Below, piece after piece: positions 35,134-44,581 of a stretch of 64,000 nucleotides of DNA. The stretch lies in contig NZ_JAPPRA010000001.1 in the NCBI RefSeq assembly GCF_026672375.1, positions 3,658,001-3,722,000 on the forward strand, read 5' to 3'. How positions within the stretch are numbered: the first letter of the stretch is position 1; each line of letters begins with the position of its first letter. This DNA is from Caulobacter sp. SL161 (GTDB lineage Bacteria > Pseudomonadota > Alphaproteobacteria > Caulobacterales > Caulobacteraceae). The notes beneath the pieces are model-generated. The model saw only the letters and a program-made list of their open reading frames with translations. It did not search any database and was not told where the DNA came from. Both the position numbers and the translations under genes were made by a program.

Positions 35134-37194
35134 ATGCCCAATCTCGACCGCCGCGCTCTCTTGGCCGCCCTCGGCGCGCTGAGCCTGCCGCCGGCGCTGG
35201 CGCGGGCGGCGGCGATCGACGCCGATGTGCGGACCGGCACGATCCAGGACGTCGAGCACGTGGTCATCCTGATGCAGGAAAACCGCAGCTTTGATCACTA
35301 TTTCGGGACGCTGAACGGCGTGCGCGGCTTTGGCGACCGGTTCCCGATCCCGGTGCGCGACGCGGCCGGTCGCCAGGACGGCTCGGTCTTCGTCCAGGCC
35401 TGGAGCAAGGACAAGCTGCTCGCGCCCTTCCCGCTGAACAGCGCGGAGACCTTCGCCCACATGCGCGTTGAGGGCACGCCGCACAGCTGGACCGACGCTC
35501 AGGACGCCTGGGACCAGGGCCGCATGGACCGCTGGCCCGACGCCAAGAAGCCCTGGTCGATGGGCTACTTCCAGCGCGCCGACATCCCGTTCCAGTTCGC
35601 CCTGGCCGACGCCTTCACCCTGTGCGACGCCTATCACTGCTCGACCCAGACCGGCACCAACACCAACCGCCTGTTCCTGTGGACCGGAACCAATGACGGC
35701 CTGGGGAAAGCCGGCGGTCCGTCGATCTCGAACAGCCACGACAACTTCGCCGAAAAGGGCGGGGCCAAGGAGTCCTACAGCTGGACCACCTATCCCGAGC
35801 GACTGCTGCAAGCCGGCGTCTCCTGGCGCATCTACCAGGACATGGCCGACAACTTCACCGACAACCCGCTGGCGGGGTTCAAGGCCTATCGCGAGGCCTA
35901 TAAGGACCAGCCGGGCTCGAACGCGCGCCTCAAGCAGCTGGGCCTGTCGACCTGGCATCTGGACAAGCTGCGCGAGGACGTCGTGAACGGCCGCCTGCCG
36001 CAGGTGTCGTGGATCATCGCCCCGGCCGCCGACTCCGAGCACCCGGGCCCCTCCAGCCCCGCCCAGGGCGCGGACTACACCGCCCGCGTCATCGACGCCC
36101 TGACCGCCGATCCCAAGGTCTGGGCGCGGACGGTGTTTCTGGTGATGTTCGACGAGAACGACGGCTTCTTCGACCACATGCCGCCGCCGGCGCCGCCGTC
36201 CTTCGACGCCTCGGGCAAGCTGCTGGGGGCCTCCAGCGTCGACCTCACCGCCGAGCACCATCGGGTGCGCAATCCCACCGAGGCCAAGTCCGAGCGCGAC
36301 GACCTGATGGGCCGTCCCTATGGCCTGGGTCCGCGCGTACCGCTGTACGTGATCTCGCCCTGGAGCCGGGGCGGCTTCGTCAACAGCCAGGTCTTCGACC
36401 ACACCTCGGTCGTCCGCTTCCTGGAGCAGCGCTTCGGCGTCATGGAGCCCAACATATCGCCCTGGCGCCGGGCGGTGTGCGGCGACCTGACCACCTGCTT
36501 TGACTTCAAGACGCCCAACACCAACCCCTTCCCCGCCCTGCCGGCCACGGCCGAGCCGGCGGGCCGCGCCGCCAAGCTCGGCCGCGCCAAGCCCCCGACG
36601 CCGGCCTCGGTGGTCGCGCCGGTCCAGGCCAAGGGACCACGTCCCTCGCGCGCCCTACCCTACGCGCTGGCGGTCGACGGACGCTACGCCGAAGGGGCCA
36701 TCGCTCTTGAGTTCAGCAACGCCGGCGCGGCGGCGGGCGTGCTGCACGTCTATGACCGTCTTCGCCTGGACCAGACGCCGCGCCGCTACACCGTGGGGCC
36801 GCAAAAGCATCTGAGCGACGTCTGGCCGGCCGGGGCCTATGATCTGTGGGTCCTGGGCCCCAACGGCTTCCATCGCCGGTTCGCCGGGACCAACGTCGGC
36901 GTCGAGATCGCCGCCCGCCCGTCGCAAGGCGGCCTCTTGCTGACGATCAGCAACGTGCGCCCCTCGCCGCGCACGGTGCGCGTGGAGGTTCTGGGCCAGG
37001 AGCCCTGGCGGGTGGACTTCACCGGCGTCGACACCGTGTCGCGGCCCCTGGCCACCCAGCAGGGCTGGTACGACGTCACCGTCCGCCTGGAGGACGAGCC
37101 GACCTGGCTGCGCCGTCTGGCTGGGCGGGTGGAGACGGGCGCGGACTCGATCAGCGATCCGTGGATGGGCGGGGCGGCGCAGTTGTCGGCCTAG
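35134..37194 (+). CDS. phosphocholine-specific phospholipase C, Tat-exported
   Basis: A 686-residue secreted phosphoesterase. A twin-arginine signal (LDRRALLAALGALSLPPALARA) indicates export in folded form. The catalytic domain has VVILMQENRSFDHYFGTLNGVRGFGD, STQTGTNTNRLFLWTG and MFDENDGFFDHMPPP, the signature of the PlcH/PlcN phospholipase and acid phosphatase family. After about residue 540 two DUF756 beta domains follow, as in Pseudomonas PlcN. It should release phosphocholine from phosphatidylcholine or similar. Start set at MPNLDRR, 45 codons inside the open frame, by the signal peptide. Confidence 0.92.
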   Translation: MPNLDRRALLAALGALSLPPALARAAAIDADVRTGTIQDVEHVVILMQENRSFDHYFGTLNGVRGFGDRFPIPVRDAAGRQDGSVFVQAWSKDKLLAPFPLNSAETFAHMRVEGTPHSWTDAQDAWDQGRMDRWPDAKKPWSMGYFQRADIPFQFALADAFTLCDAYHCSTQTGTNTNRLFLWTGTNDGLGKAGGPSISNSHDNFAEKGGAKESYSWTTYPERLLQAGVSWRIYQDMADNFTDNPLAGFKAYREAYKDQPGSNARLKQLGLSTWHLDKLREDVVNGRLPQVSWIIAPAADSEHPGPSSPAQGADYTARVIDALTADPKVWARTVFLVMFDENDGFFDHMPPPAPPSFDASGKLLGASSVDLTAEHHRVRNPTEAKSERDDLMGRPYGLGPRVPLYVISPWSRGGFVNSQVFDHTSVVRFLEQRFGVMEPNISPWRRAVCGDLTTCFDFKTPNTNPFPALPATAEPAGRAAKLGRAKPPTPASVVAPVQAKGPRPSRALPYALAVDGRYAEGAIALEFSNAGAAAGVLHVYDRLRLDQTPRRYTVGPQKHLSDVWPAGAYDLWVLGPNGFHRRFAGTNVGVEIAARPSQGGLLLTISNVRPSPRTVRVEVLGQEPWRVDFTGVDTVSRPLATQQGWYDVTVRLEDEPTWLRRLAGRVETGADSISDPWMGGAAQLSA

Positions 37195-37267
37195 AGCGTC
37201 GCGAAAGGTGGGGTGCGCGGGCCGGGGCGAGCGGTTTAGGGTGCGGGCGAACTTGAGGATTCGCCGC

Positions 37268-38566
37268 ATGCTCCGTCACACCGCCTCCCTGCTCGCGCTG
37301 GCCGCCGTCCTGGTCGCCGCGCCCGCCATGGCCGCGCCCAAGGCCGCTGACGCCGACAAGGCCGTCGCCAAGATCGTCGCCTCGCCGGGCTTCAAGAAGG
37401 CCGTCGCCAAGCTGGACGCCGACTTCGACCGCACCGTCGCCGACATCATCACCCTGACCGAGATCCCCGCCCCGCCCTTCAAGGAAGAGCAGCGCGCCAA
37501 GGCGTATCTCGAGATGCTCAAGGCCCACGGCCTGACCCATGTCGAGATGGACGCCGAGGGCAATGTGATGGGCGTGCGCCCCGGCACGGCCACCAAGGGC
37601 AAGGGCCCGTTCGTGGTCATCGCCGCGCACCTGGACACCGTCTTCCCCGAAGGCACTGACGTGAAGGTGCGCCGCGAGGGCACGAAGCTGATGGCCCCCG
37701 GCATCGGCGACGACACCCGCGCGCTGTCGACGCTCCTGGCCTATGTCCGGGCCATGGACGCGGCCGGGATCAAGACCAAGGCCGACATCCTTGTGGTCGG
37801 CAATGTCGGCGAGGAAGGCCCCGGCGACCTGCGCGGCGTGCGCTATCTGTTCAACAAGGGACCCTACAAGGGCCGGATCACGTCCTTCTTCTCGATGGAC
37901 GGCGGCGATCCCGACCAGATCGTCGACCAGGGCACCGGATCCAAGCGCTATCGCGTGACCTTCACCGGCCCCGGCGGCCATAGCTACGGCGCGTTCGGCA
38001 TCGTCAATCCGATGGCGGCCATGGCCAAGGCGGTGACCGACCTCTACGCGGTCGAGGCGCCCAAGAAGCCTAAGACCACCTATTCGGCCAGCGTGACGGG
38101 CGGCGGCACCTCGGTGAACTCGATCCCGCACGACGTCTTCATGGAGTTCGACATGCGCTCGGAAAGCGCGGCCGAGCTGGCCAAGCTGGACCAGACCCTG
38201 ATCGGCATCTTCGACAAGGCCGTGGCCGGCGAGAACGCGGCGCGCTCGACCAAGAACGGCGCGGTCAGCTACCAGGCCAAGGTCATCGGCGAGCGTCCGG
38301 CCGGCGCCACGCCGCACACCGCCGAGATCGTGGCCCTGACCGCAGGCGCGGTGAAGGCGCTGGGCTACAAGCCGACCTATCAGGCCAGCTCGACCGACTC
38401 CAACATCCCCATGAGCCTGGGCGTGCCGGCCCTGACCATCGGCGCGGGCTTCCGCGGCGGCCGGGCGCATGCGCTCGATGAGTGGATCGACGTCACCAAG
38501 GACGAGAGCCTGAAGGGCATGCAGGTGGGCCTGGCGGCCCTGCTGGCCGTGGCGGGGGTGGAGTAA
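37268..38566 (+). CDS. M20 family metallopeptidase, secreted
   Basis: A 432-residue zinc peptidase with a signal peptide (MLRHTASLLALAAVLVAAPAMA). Zinc ligands and catalytic residues are in VIAAHLDTVFPEG (His, Asp), PGIGDDTRAL (Asp), GNVGEEGPGDLRGV (Glu-Glu) and a late GAGFRGGRAH (His). A dimerisation lid begins near GPGGHSYGAFG. It resembles peptidase T/ArgE-like tripeptidases acting in the periplasm. Followed directly by a repeat element. Confidence 0.92.
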   Translation: MLRHTASLLALAAVLVAAPAMAAPKAADADKAVAKIVASPGFKKAVAKLDADFDRTVADIITLTEIPAPPFKEEQRAKAYLEMLKAHGLTHVEMDAEGNVMGVRPGTATKGKGPFVVIAAHLDTVFPEGTDVKVRREGTKLMAPGIGDDTRALSTLLAYVRAMDAAGIKTKADILVVGNVGEEGPGDLRGVRYLFNKGPYKGRITSFFSMDGGDPDQIVDQGTGSKRYRVTFTGPGGHSYGAFGIVNPMAAMAKAVTDLYAVEAPKKPKTTYSASVTGGGTSVNSIPHDVFMEFDMRSESAAELAKLDQTLIGIFDKAVAGENAARSTKNGAVSYQAKVIGERPAGATPHTAEIVALTAGAVKALGYKPTYQASSTDSNIPMSLGVPALTIGAGFRGGRAHALDEWIDVTKDESLKGMQVGLAALLAVAGVE

Positions 38567-38570
38567 GGTG

Positions 38571-38688
38571 TTCCTCCCCCGCGGCGCGGGGGAGGTGGCC
38601 CAGAGGGCCGGAGGGGGCCAGCTCGGCCAAGGTCCAGTTCGCCCCCTCAGTCACTTCGTGACAGCTCCCCCGCTCAGCGGGGGAGCAT
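38571..38688. repeat. AATCCTCCCC-type intergenic repeat, copy 2
   Basis: Starts 4 bases after the M20 peptidase stop and contains GGGGGAGGTGGCC, GGAGGGGGCCAG and TCACTTCGTGA blocks that pair to CCCCCGCTCAGCGGGGGAG. It is more diverged from copies 1 and 3. It reaches into the 3' end of the convergent EamA gene, providing its last codons. Confidence 0.75.
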
Positions 38689-39603
38689 CTTGCGCCCCGT
38701 CACCAGCACAATGCCGCCGCACACCAAGGCCAAGGCGGCGGCGTTTTTCCAGGCCAGCACCGGCTCGCGCAGGAACAGCGCCGACAGCAGCACCCCGAAC
38801 ACCGGGATCAGGAAGTTGAACACCGCCAGCAGGCCCACGGGGTTGTGCTTGAGCAGCAGGCTCCACAGCGCAAAGGCGGCCGCCGACAGCCCGGCCATAT
38901 AGGCCAGAAGCGCCAGCGAGCGGGCGTCGAACGCTTCCAGATGACCGCCCGTAACCGCGCCGATCGCCAAGAGCACGCCGCCGCCGATGGCCAGCTGCCA
39001 GCCGGTCATCACCATCGGGTCGATCGTCTGGGAGATCGCCCGGCCCCAGATCGAGCCGGCCGCCAGGACGAAGGCGGCGGCGATCACAAAGCCCTCGCCC
39101 AACAGGCTGAACTCGAAATCGAACCCTTTCCCGCCCAGGTTCACCGCCAGCACGCCGGCGAAACCCAGCAGACAGCCGATCACCTTGCGCGGCGTCAGCT
39201 TGTCATTGGGGAACAGAAAATGGGCCAGCACCACGCCGAAAAACGCGCCGGTGGCGTTCATGATCGACGACTTCACGCCCGTGGCGTGGGCTAGGCCGAT
39301 ATAGAAGAACACGTACTGCAAGGTCGTCTGAAAGACGCCCAGACCCATAAGGCGTCCGATCTGGGCGCGGGGCACGGCGATCGGCCTGCGGCTCGCCACC
39401 GCCAGAACCAGCAGGATCAGCCCCGCCGCCAGAAAGCGCCAGCCGGCGAACAGCATCTGGGCGGCGGTGTCGGACTTGGCCACATGCAGCAGCGCATAGC
39501 CCGCCTTCACCGCCGGAAACGCGCTGCCCCACAAGAGGCAGCAGAACAGAGCCACGCCGACGACGAAGCGGCGGTCGCTGTAGAGGTGGGTGGAAGAGGG
39601 CAA
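38674..39603 (-). CDS. EamA/DMT family transporter
   Basis: A 309-residue inner-membrane protein with ten hydrophobic segments in two EamA repeats (LFCCLLWGSAFPAVKAGYAL begins the first; LALLAYMAGLSAAAFALW is in the second). Such transporters export metabolites or amino acids; the substrate is not evident. Its final residues KMLPR and stop codon lie inside a mobile-looking repeat element, so the native C-terminus was probably altered by that element. Confidence 0.93.
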   Translation of the reverse strand: MPSSTHLYSDRRFVVGVALFCCLLWGSAFPAVKAGYALLHVAKSDTAAQMLFAGWRFLAAGLILLVLAVASRRPIAVPRAQIGRLMGLGVFQTTLQYVFFYIGLAHATGVKSSIMNATGAFFGVVLAHFLFPNDKLTPRKVIGCLLGFAGVLAVNLGGKGFDFEFSLLGEGFVIAAAFVLAAGSIWGRAISQTIDPMVMTGWQLAIGGGVLLAIGAVTGGHLEAFDARSLALLAYMAGLSAAAFALWSLLLKHNPVGLLAVFNFLIPVFGVLLSALFLREPVLAWKNAAALALVCGGIVLVTGRKMLPR

Positions 39604-39640
39604 GGCGGCGCTACTTAACTCACTGAGATCATTCTAATCC

Positions 39641-39752
39641 GTCATCCCGGCGGGAAGACCGCGTAGCGGGCTGTAGCGCCGGGACTTAAGGGGCCGCCGC
39701 ATGCCACTTGCCCATGGGTCCCGGATAGCCTCTTCGAGGCTTCCGGGATGAC
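39641..39752. repeat. GTCATCCCGG...CCGGGATGAC repeat, copy 2
   Basis: A 112-base element bounded by GTCATCCCGG and TTCCGGGATGAC, with the GGAAGACCGCGTAGCGGGC block shared with copy 1 and the GATAGCCTCTTCGAGGCTT stem shared with copy 3. It lies between the EamA promoter region and the 3' end of the M23 peptidase gene. Confidence 0.88.
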
Positions 39753-39808
39753 GAGTTGTTTGGGCTTTGCGGTATCGGCGCTTTCGCGCCCACACCCTAG
39801 GCCAGTCC

Positions 39809-41185
39809 CTAGCGCAGACTGGTCTTGGCCTTCTCGATGTCGGCGGCGGCCAGCTTGGGGGTGTCCTCATTGCTGACGGCCGCGCCGCCTTCAGCCAGCA
39901 TCCGGTCGATGCGGGCCTTTTGCGAACGGAACGAGGCCAGCTCCGCGCCGGCCAGGATGGTGCCCTGCGGGACCTTGGCGCCGATCGGATTGACCCGCTG
40001 CCCCTTCAGCCAGACCTCGTAGTGCAGGTGCGGACCCGACGACATGCCCGTGGAGCCGACATAGGCCACGACCTGGCCCTGACGCACCCGCGTTCCCGGC
40101 TTGATGCCCTTGGCGTAGCGCGAGATGTGCGCATAGCCGGTGTCCCACTGGCCCGAATGGCGGATTCGCAGCCAGTTGCCGTAGCCGGCCCAGCGGCGCG
40201 CCTCCAGCACGACGCCATCGCCGGCGGCCAGGATCGGGGTGCCGGCGCCGGCGCCGAAGTCCACACCCTGGTGAGCGCGGTTGTAGCCCAGGATCGGGTG
40301 GCGGCGCAGGCCGAACTTCGAGGTGATCCGCGCGCCGTCGACCGGCGTGCGCAGCAGGAAGCCTTTGATGTTCTTGCCGGTCTCGTCGAAGAACTGGCTA
40401 TTGCCGTCCTCACCCTTGCGGTCGAAGGCGTAGAACTTCTGACCCTTGACCTCGGCGTATTCCAGGTCGCCGGCCTCGATGGTGCGGCCGCTCTCGGTGA
40501 CCTTACGATCGAAGATCAGGCAGAAGCGGTCGCCTTCCTTGATGTCGCGCGAGAAGTCGATCTTGTGCGAGAACAGCTTGGCCGCCTGGCTGATCACCGC
40601 CGGGGTGCCGCCGACATTGGCCACGCTCTCGTAGAACGAGCCGTTCATCTCGCCGCAGGCCACCTGCTGCTCGTCGCGAACCTCTTCTTCCATTTCGCGC
40701 AGACGCAGGGCGCCGTCGAAGGTGCGCGAGACGGTCAGGGTCGAGGACGGACTGGTGCGCATCGACAGGCCGACCAGACGCGCCGGACCGCGCTGGCTGC
40801 GACGCTGGGCGACGGCGGCCTCAAAGGCCATGCCGGCCTTGATGTTGACGGTGTCGATGGCGCCTTGCAGCGTCGCCACGACCTGACGGGCTTCCTCGGG
40901 CGCCACGCCGGTGCGCAGCACCGCGCCCTGCAGGGTCTCGCCGGGGCGGACCTTGACCTCGATGTTCTCGGGACGCTCGAAGCCGGGCTGGGCCTCGGCG
41001 CTGGCGAAGGCGATGTGTTGCAAGGCCACGAGCGCGGCGGGATCAAGCGGCGCCTTGGCGAGCGGGGCGGCGGCGTCGTTGGCCGTCAGCTTCCAGCCCA
41101 GGCCCAGAGCCAAAAGGCCGGCGACCGCGGTGAAAACCCGCGGCGCCCAGCGCGTGGCGCTACGTCGTGGATCGAATTCTTGCAT
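39809..41185 (-). CDS. M23 peptidase with OapA-like region, cell-wall hydrolase
   Basis: A 458-residue protein with a short cytoplasmic N-terminus and one membrane anchor (VFTAVAGLLALGLGW). A region near EVKVRPGETLQGAVLRTGV resembles LysM/OapA-like peptidoglycan binding. The C-terminal LytM domain has the zinc residues RRHPILGYNRAHQGVDFG (His, Asp) and GPHLHYEVW (HxH), so it should be catalytically active, like MepM/YebA endopeptidases. It lies about 260 bases downstream of ctrA on the same strand, with a terminator between them. Confidence 0.92.
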   Translation of the reverse strand: MQEFDPRRSATRWAPRVFTAVAGLLALGLGWKLTANDAAAPLAKAPLDPAALVALQHIAFASAEAQPGFERPENIEVKVRPGETLQGAVLRTGVAPEEARQVVATLQGAIDTVNIKAGMAFEAAVAQRRSQRGPARLVGLSMRTSPSSTLTVSRTFDGALRLREMEEEVRDEQQVACGEMNGSFYESVANVGGTPAVISQAAKLFSHKIDFSRDIKEGDRFCLIFDRKVTESGRTIEAGDLEYAEVKGQKFYAFDRKGEDGNSQFFDETGKNIKGFLLRTPVDGARITSKFGLRRHPILGYNRAHQGVDFGAGAGTPILAAGDGVVLEARRWAGYGNWLRIRHSGQWDTGYAHISRYAKGIKPGTRVRQGQVVAYVGSTGMSSGPHLHYEVWLKGQRVNPIGAKVPQGTILAGAELASFRSQKARIDRMLAEGGAAVSNEDTPKLAAADIEKAKTSLR

Positions 41186-41375
41186 CGGTCCCCCGTCGGT
41201 GTCGATGCCGCGTAAGCCAAAATGACACGGCTGGGAAGCCCCCCAGCAAGCGTTGCGCCGGACCTCGTCTGCCCTGGCGCTCAGCGGAACGGACTATTCC
41301 GCGCCTTTGTCTTTTTGTCACGACCAAGGTTCCCGTTCGCGGGTAGACGAAGCGTAACCTTATGGTTTCAAATAG

Positions 41376-41401
41376 AAAACGCCCACCTTTTGGGTGGGCG
41401 T
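41376..41401 (-). terminator. terminator of ctrA
   Basis: On the minus strand CGCCCACC/GGTGGGCG forms an 8-base stem with a five-base loop, followed by TTTT. It lies 43 bases after the ctrA stop. Confidence 0.8.
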
Positions 41402-41444
41402 CTCTGGGTAGATTCTACAGATACGCTGCCTGAATTCCAACGAC

Positions 41445-42140
41445 TCAGGCGGCGTTGACCTGCTCGTTCGGGTCGCGCAGCACATAGCCGCGGCCCCAGA
41501 CCGTCTCAATGTGGTGCTTGCCGTGCGCCGAAGCGGCCAGCTTCTTGCGCAGCTTGCAGATAAAGACGTCGATGATCTTCAGTTCCGGCTCGTCCATGCC
41601 GCCGTACAGGTGGTTCAGGAACATTTCCTTGGTCAGGGTCGTACCCTTGCGCAGGGAGAGGAGCTCCAGCATCTGGTACTCCTTGCCGGTCAGGTGAACG
41701 CGGTTGCCGTTCACTTCCACCGTCTTGGCGTCCAGGTTGACCACGATATCGCCGGTCTTGATGACCGACTGGGCGTGACCCTTCGAACGACGGACCACCG
41801 CGTGGATGCGGGCGATCATTTCGTCCTTGTGGAAAGGCTTGGTCATGTAGTCGTCGGCGCCGCCGGCGAAGGTCTTGACCTTGGTGTCGATTTCCGACGA
41901 GCCCGACAGGATCATGATGGGCGTGTTGATCTTCGCGACCCGCAGGGTGCGCAGAACATCGATGCCGCTCATGTCCGGAAGATTGAGGTCGAGCAGGATA
42001 AGATCGTAGTCGTAGATCTTGCCCAGATCGACGCCTTCTTCACCCAGATCCGTCGTATAGACGTTGAAGCCCTCAGACTTCAGCATCAGTTCGATGGTCT
42101 GCGCCGTCGCGCTGTCATCCTCGATCAACAGTACGCGCAT
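41445..42140 (-). CDS. ctrA: cell cycle master regulator CtrA
   Basis: A 231-residue OmpR-type response regulator that controls the Caulobacter cell cycle, flagellar class II genes and silencing of the replication origin. The receiver (1-120) has the phosphoacceptor Asp51 in LILLDLNLP. The winged-helix domain (about 130-225) contains [22 protein letters not shown] and [12 protein letters not shown]. The C-terminal Ala-Ala is the known ClpXP degradation signal. The start is the [12 protein letters not shown]; an ATG four codons earlier is not used in the known protein. The upstream region carries GANTC and TTAACC sites. Confidence 0.99.
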   Translation of the reverse strand: MRVLLIEDDSATAQTIELMLKSEGFNVYTTDLGEEGVDLGKIYDYDLILLDLNLPDMSGIDVLRTLRVAKINTPIMILSGSSEIDTKVKTFAGGADDYMTKPFHKDEMIARIHAVVRRSKGHAQSVIKTGDIVVNLDAKTVEVNGNRVHLTGKEYQMLELLSLRKGTTLTKEMFLNHLYGGMDEPELKIIDVFICKLRKKLAASAHGKHHIETVWGRGYVLRDPNEQVNAA

Positions 42141-42554
42141 GAGCCCCTCCACGCCAACACTGGCGTATTCGAACGTCTTTGGCGGGAGTCCGCCGGTGAA
42201 ACCCTTCGGCCACTTTGCCGGAGAGTTAATTTAAGACTGGTTAATGGTGAATGTTTCCCGTTGGAGGAATGGTTAATCTGATTTGCGAATCGGGTGCAAG
42301 CCGCGTCGGAGCCCCTGAACACATTGGTCGCAGGCGTCGCAGGCGGGTGTTTTCAGCGTGCCATTTGGCCGCAAAAAATCGAGAAAATCGAGGCCTGGAA
42401 GGCGGTTCGAACGGCGTTACCGCATTAAGAACCCCGGCGGCGGGTTCGCCTCACGAACGAAATCGCGGCGTTCTGTCGCGAGATTTTTCCAAGCCTTTCA
42501 CGCCTGATTTCACCGCGCGCCGCGCCCCGCCGCGACACCCGGTCGCGGAGGAAT
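42141..42554 (-). promoter_or_regulatory. ctrA control region
   Basis: This 414-base region holds two CcrM sites, GAGTC at 42186-42190 and GAATC at 42287-42291. It also holds several CtrA half-sites: ATGGTTAA (TTAACCAT on the minus strand) at 42269-42276, and TTAA at 42226, 42231 and 42241, giving TTAA-N6-TTAA close to the consensus. This fits the two-promoter ctrA arrangement known in C. crescentus, where P1 is silenced by full methylation and P2 is autoactivated. The far end is GC-rich and follows the LytTR gene. Confidence 0.7.
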
Positions 42555-43358
42555 TTACTCCGCGTCGTCCGCCAGCCAGCCCGCCGCTCGCAGCTTGGCC
42601 ACCGAGGCTCGGCTGACGGGCGCGGTCTCGCCGTCGACAAGCCTCAGACGCAGGTTGCGACCGTCGCGCACGACGCCCGCAATCGCCCGCCGCGCCACCC
42701 ACCAGGAGCGATGGGTCTGCAGCCCCTCGATCCCGGCCAGCATCGCGATGACCCTGGCCAACGGCCCCATCTCCAGACGCGAGCCCTGTTCGGTGCGGAT
42801 GCGGACATAGTGGTCCTCCATCCGCAGATAGAGGACGTTGCTGGTGTCGACGCTGGGCGTCGCGTCGGACGGCGTTGGCGCCAAGGATGGGATCACCGCC
42901 GGGCGCGCGGACGTCTGCCCGGCCTGCCCGGCCTGTCGCGCCCGCAGGAAGTAGGCGCCCACGACCAGCGGCGTCGAAATCGCCAGGCACTGGCCAAACC
43001 ACGCCGCTACCGGCACTGCTTCGATCACGCCGGGCCAGAAGGCGATGGCGAAAAGGCGCAGAGGCCCGCCCAGAAGCACCGTCCCCGCCAGGATCACGGG
43101 CGCAAGCGCCGCCCAGTCCGGCAAGCCCAGCCGTCGCGCAGCCGCAGCCCCCAGGCGCGTCAGGGTCCCGAACAGAACCATGCCGAAAGCGACGCTACAG
43201 ACCCAGTAGGCGACGCGCACCGCCGGCCCGTCGTTGAAGAAGCTGCCGAAGGGCCCCATCAGGCCGAGCAGGATTCCGATCACGACCGCCACCGACAGGT
43301 CGATCGTCCACTCGCGGGCCGTGCCCAGCAGGGGCGGCTTGGAAGCGTCTGCGCTCAT
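42555..43358 (-). CDS. membrane-anchored LytTR DNA-binding protein
   Basis: A 267-residue protein with about four hydrophobic segments in the first 140 residues (WTIDLSVAVVIGILLGLMG; VAYWVCSVAFGMVLFG; ALAPVILAGTVLLGGPLR; LAISTPLVVGAYFL). A linker rich in Pro/Ser/Thr follows, and then a LytTR DNA-binding domain (about 170-260: VLYLRMEDHYVRIRTEQGSRLEM, GLQTHRSWWVARRAIAGV). There is no receiver, so signalling would be through the membrane part. It lies directly upstream of the ctrA control region on the same strand. Target genes are unknown. Confidence 0.9.
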   Translation of the reverse strand: MSADASKPPLLGTAREWTIDLSVAVVIGILLGLMGPFGSFFNDGPAVRVAYWVCSVAFGMVLFGTLTRLGAAAARRLGLPDWAALAPVILAGTVLLGGPLRLFAIAFWPGVIEAVPVAAWFGQCLAISTPLVVGAYFLRARQAGQAGQTSARPAVIPSLAPTPSDATPSVDTSNVLYLRMEDHYVRIRTEQGSRLEMGPLARVIAMLAGIEGLQTHRSWWVARRAIAGVVRDGRNLRLRLVDGETAPVSRASVAKLRAAGWLADDAE

Positions 43359-43515
43359 GACCGGATCATTAGGCGAGCCGGGCCGGAGTCGCCACCCCGC
43401 GCCCGTTCGCCGGCCCGCGAACCCATTCGCCCATTCGCGCAGGAGCGCTGGCGGCGGCCGGAAACCGCCGTCAAAGCAGCCTCATCGCTCATCTCAAGGG
43501 ACCACCCGGACCACC

Positions 43516-44523
43516 ATGTCGCTTCGTGCTCTTTTCGCCGCCGCCAGCCTCGCCGTCGCCGCTTTCGCCTCGCCCGCGCTCGCCGACAACGCCGGCTTCA
43601 TGGTGCTGCGCCAACCCCGCGCCGAGGGCCCGCCAGTCGAGGTCGGGATCTGGTATCCGACCCAGGCCAAGCCCGCCTTCATGGCGCTGGGCTCATGGGG
43701 CCACACGGTCGCCGCCGGCGCGCCGGTCGCGGGCGAGGCCCTGCCGCTGATCGTCATGTCGCACGGCAACGGCGGCTTCTTCGGGGGTCACGCCGACACC
43801 GCCCAGGCCCTTGCTGAGGCCGGCTTCGTGGTCGCCGCCCTCACCCACCCCGGCGACAACTACAAGGACCAGAGTCGCGCCACGGCCATGGCCGACCGTC
43901 CCGCCGCCCTCTCGGCCCTGATCGGCTGGATGCTGGAGGCCTCGCCGCTGAAGGCCAAGCTGGACCCGGCCAAGGTCGGCGCCTTCGGCTTCTCGTCAGG
44001 CGGCTTCACGGTGCTGGCGGCCGCCGGCGGCAAGCCGAACCTCAGCCTCGTTCCAGCCCACTGCCAGGCCCATCCGAACGACTACGCCTGCAAGCTGACC
44101 GCCGGCCGCCCCCTGCCCGCCGATGCGCTGACTGCGACCTGGGTTCACGATGCGCGTATCAAGGCCGTGGTCTCGGCCGCCCCGGCGCTGGGCTTCGCCT
44201 TCGGCAAGGACGGCCTCAAGGGGATCACCGCCCCGGTGCAGCTGTGGAAGGCCGCCGACGACGAGATCCTGCCCGGCGACGCCTATGCCGAGTTCGTGCA
44301 CCGCAACCTCAAGCGCAAACACGACTACCGCGTCGTGAAGGGCGCCCGGCACTTTGACTTCCTCACCCCCTGCGAGACCGCGCCCGTGGGCGGCACCCAG
44401 ATGCTGTGCGCCAGCGCCCCCGGTTTTGACCGCAAGGCGTTCCACCAGACGTTCAACGCCGAGGTCATCCGCTTCTTCAGCCACCAATTGGTCGCACCTT
44501 CGAAAGCGGCTCCGAAGGGCTGA
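43516..44523 (+). CDS. secreted alpha/beta hydrolase, PAF-acetylhydrolase/dienelactone-like
   Basis: A 335-residue protein with a signal peptide (MSLRALFAAASLAVAAFASPALA). The hydrolase core shows LPLIVMSHGNGGFFGGH (oxyanion region), the nucleophile Ser in GAFGFSSGGFTVLAAAGG and the late catalytic His in GARHFDFLTP. Two cysteine pairs probably form disulphides. The substrate is unknown. The start is fixed by the signal peptide, far inside a longer open frame. It ends 58 bases before fliI, whose promoter must lie in that gap. Confidence 0.9.
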   Translation: MSLRALFAAASLAVAAFASPALADNAGFMVLRQPRAEGPPVEVGIWYPTQAKPAFMALGSWGHTVAAGAPVAGEALPLIVMSHGNGGFFGGHADTAQALAEAGFVVAALTHPGDNYKDQSRATAMADRPAALSALIGWMLEASPLKAKLDPAKVGAFGFSSGGFTVLAAAGGKPNLSLVPAHCQAHPNDYACKLTAGRPLPADALTATWVHDARIKAVVSAAPALGFAFGKDGLKGITAPVQLWKAADDEILPGDAYAEFVHRNLKRKHDYRVVKGARHFDFLTPCETAPVGGTQMLCASAPGFDRKAFHQTFNAEVIRFFSHQLVAPSKAAPKG

Positions 44524-44535
44524 GTTCATTCCCGA

Positions 44536-44555
44536 TTAACCACGTTGGCCGAGTC
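44536..44555 (+). promoter_or_regulatory. CtrA half-site and GANTC before fliI
   Basis: TTAACCAC at 44536-44543 matches the CtrA half-site and GAGTC at 44551-44555 is a CcrM site. Both lie within the 58-base gap before fliI, a class II flagellar gene expected to be CtrA-activated. Confidence 0.5.
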
Positions 44556-44581
44556 TGGCGCCTGCTGTTTCGGGAGCCGTC

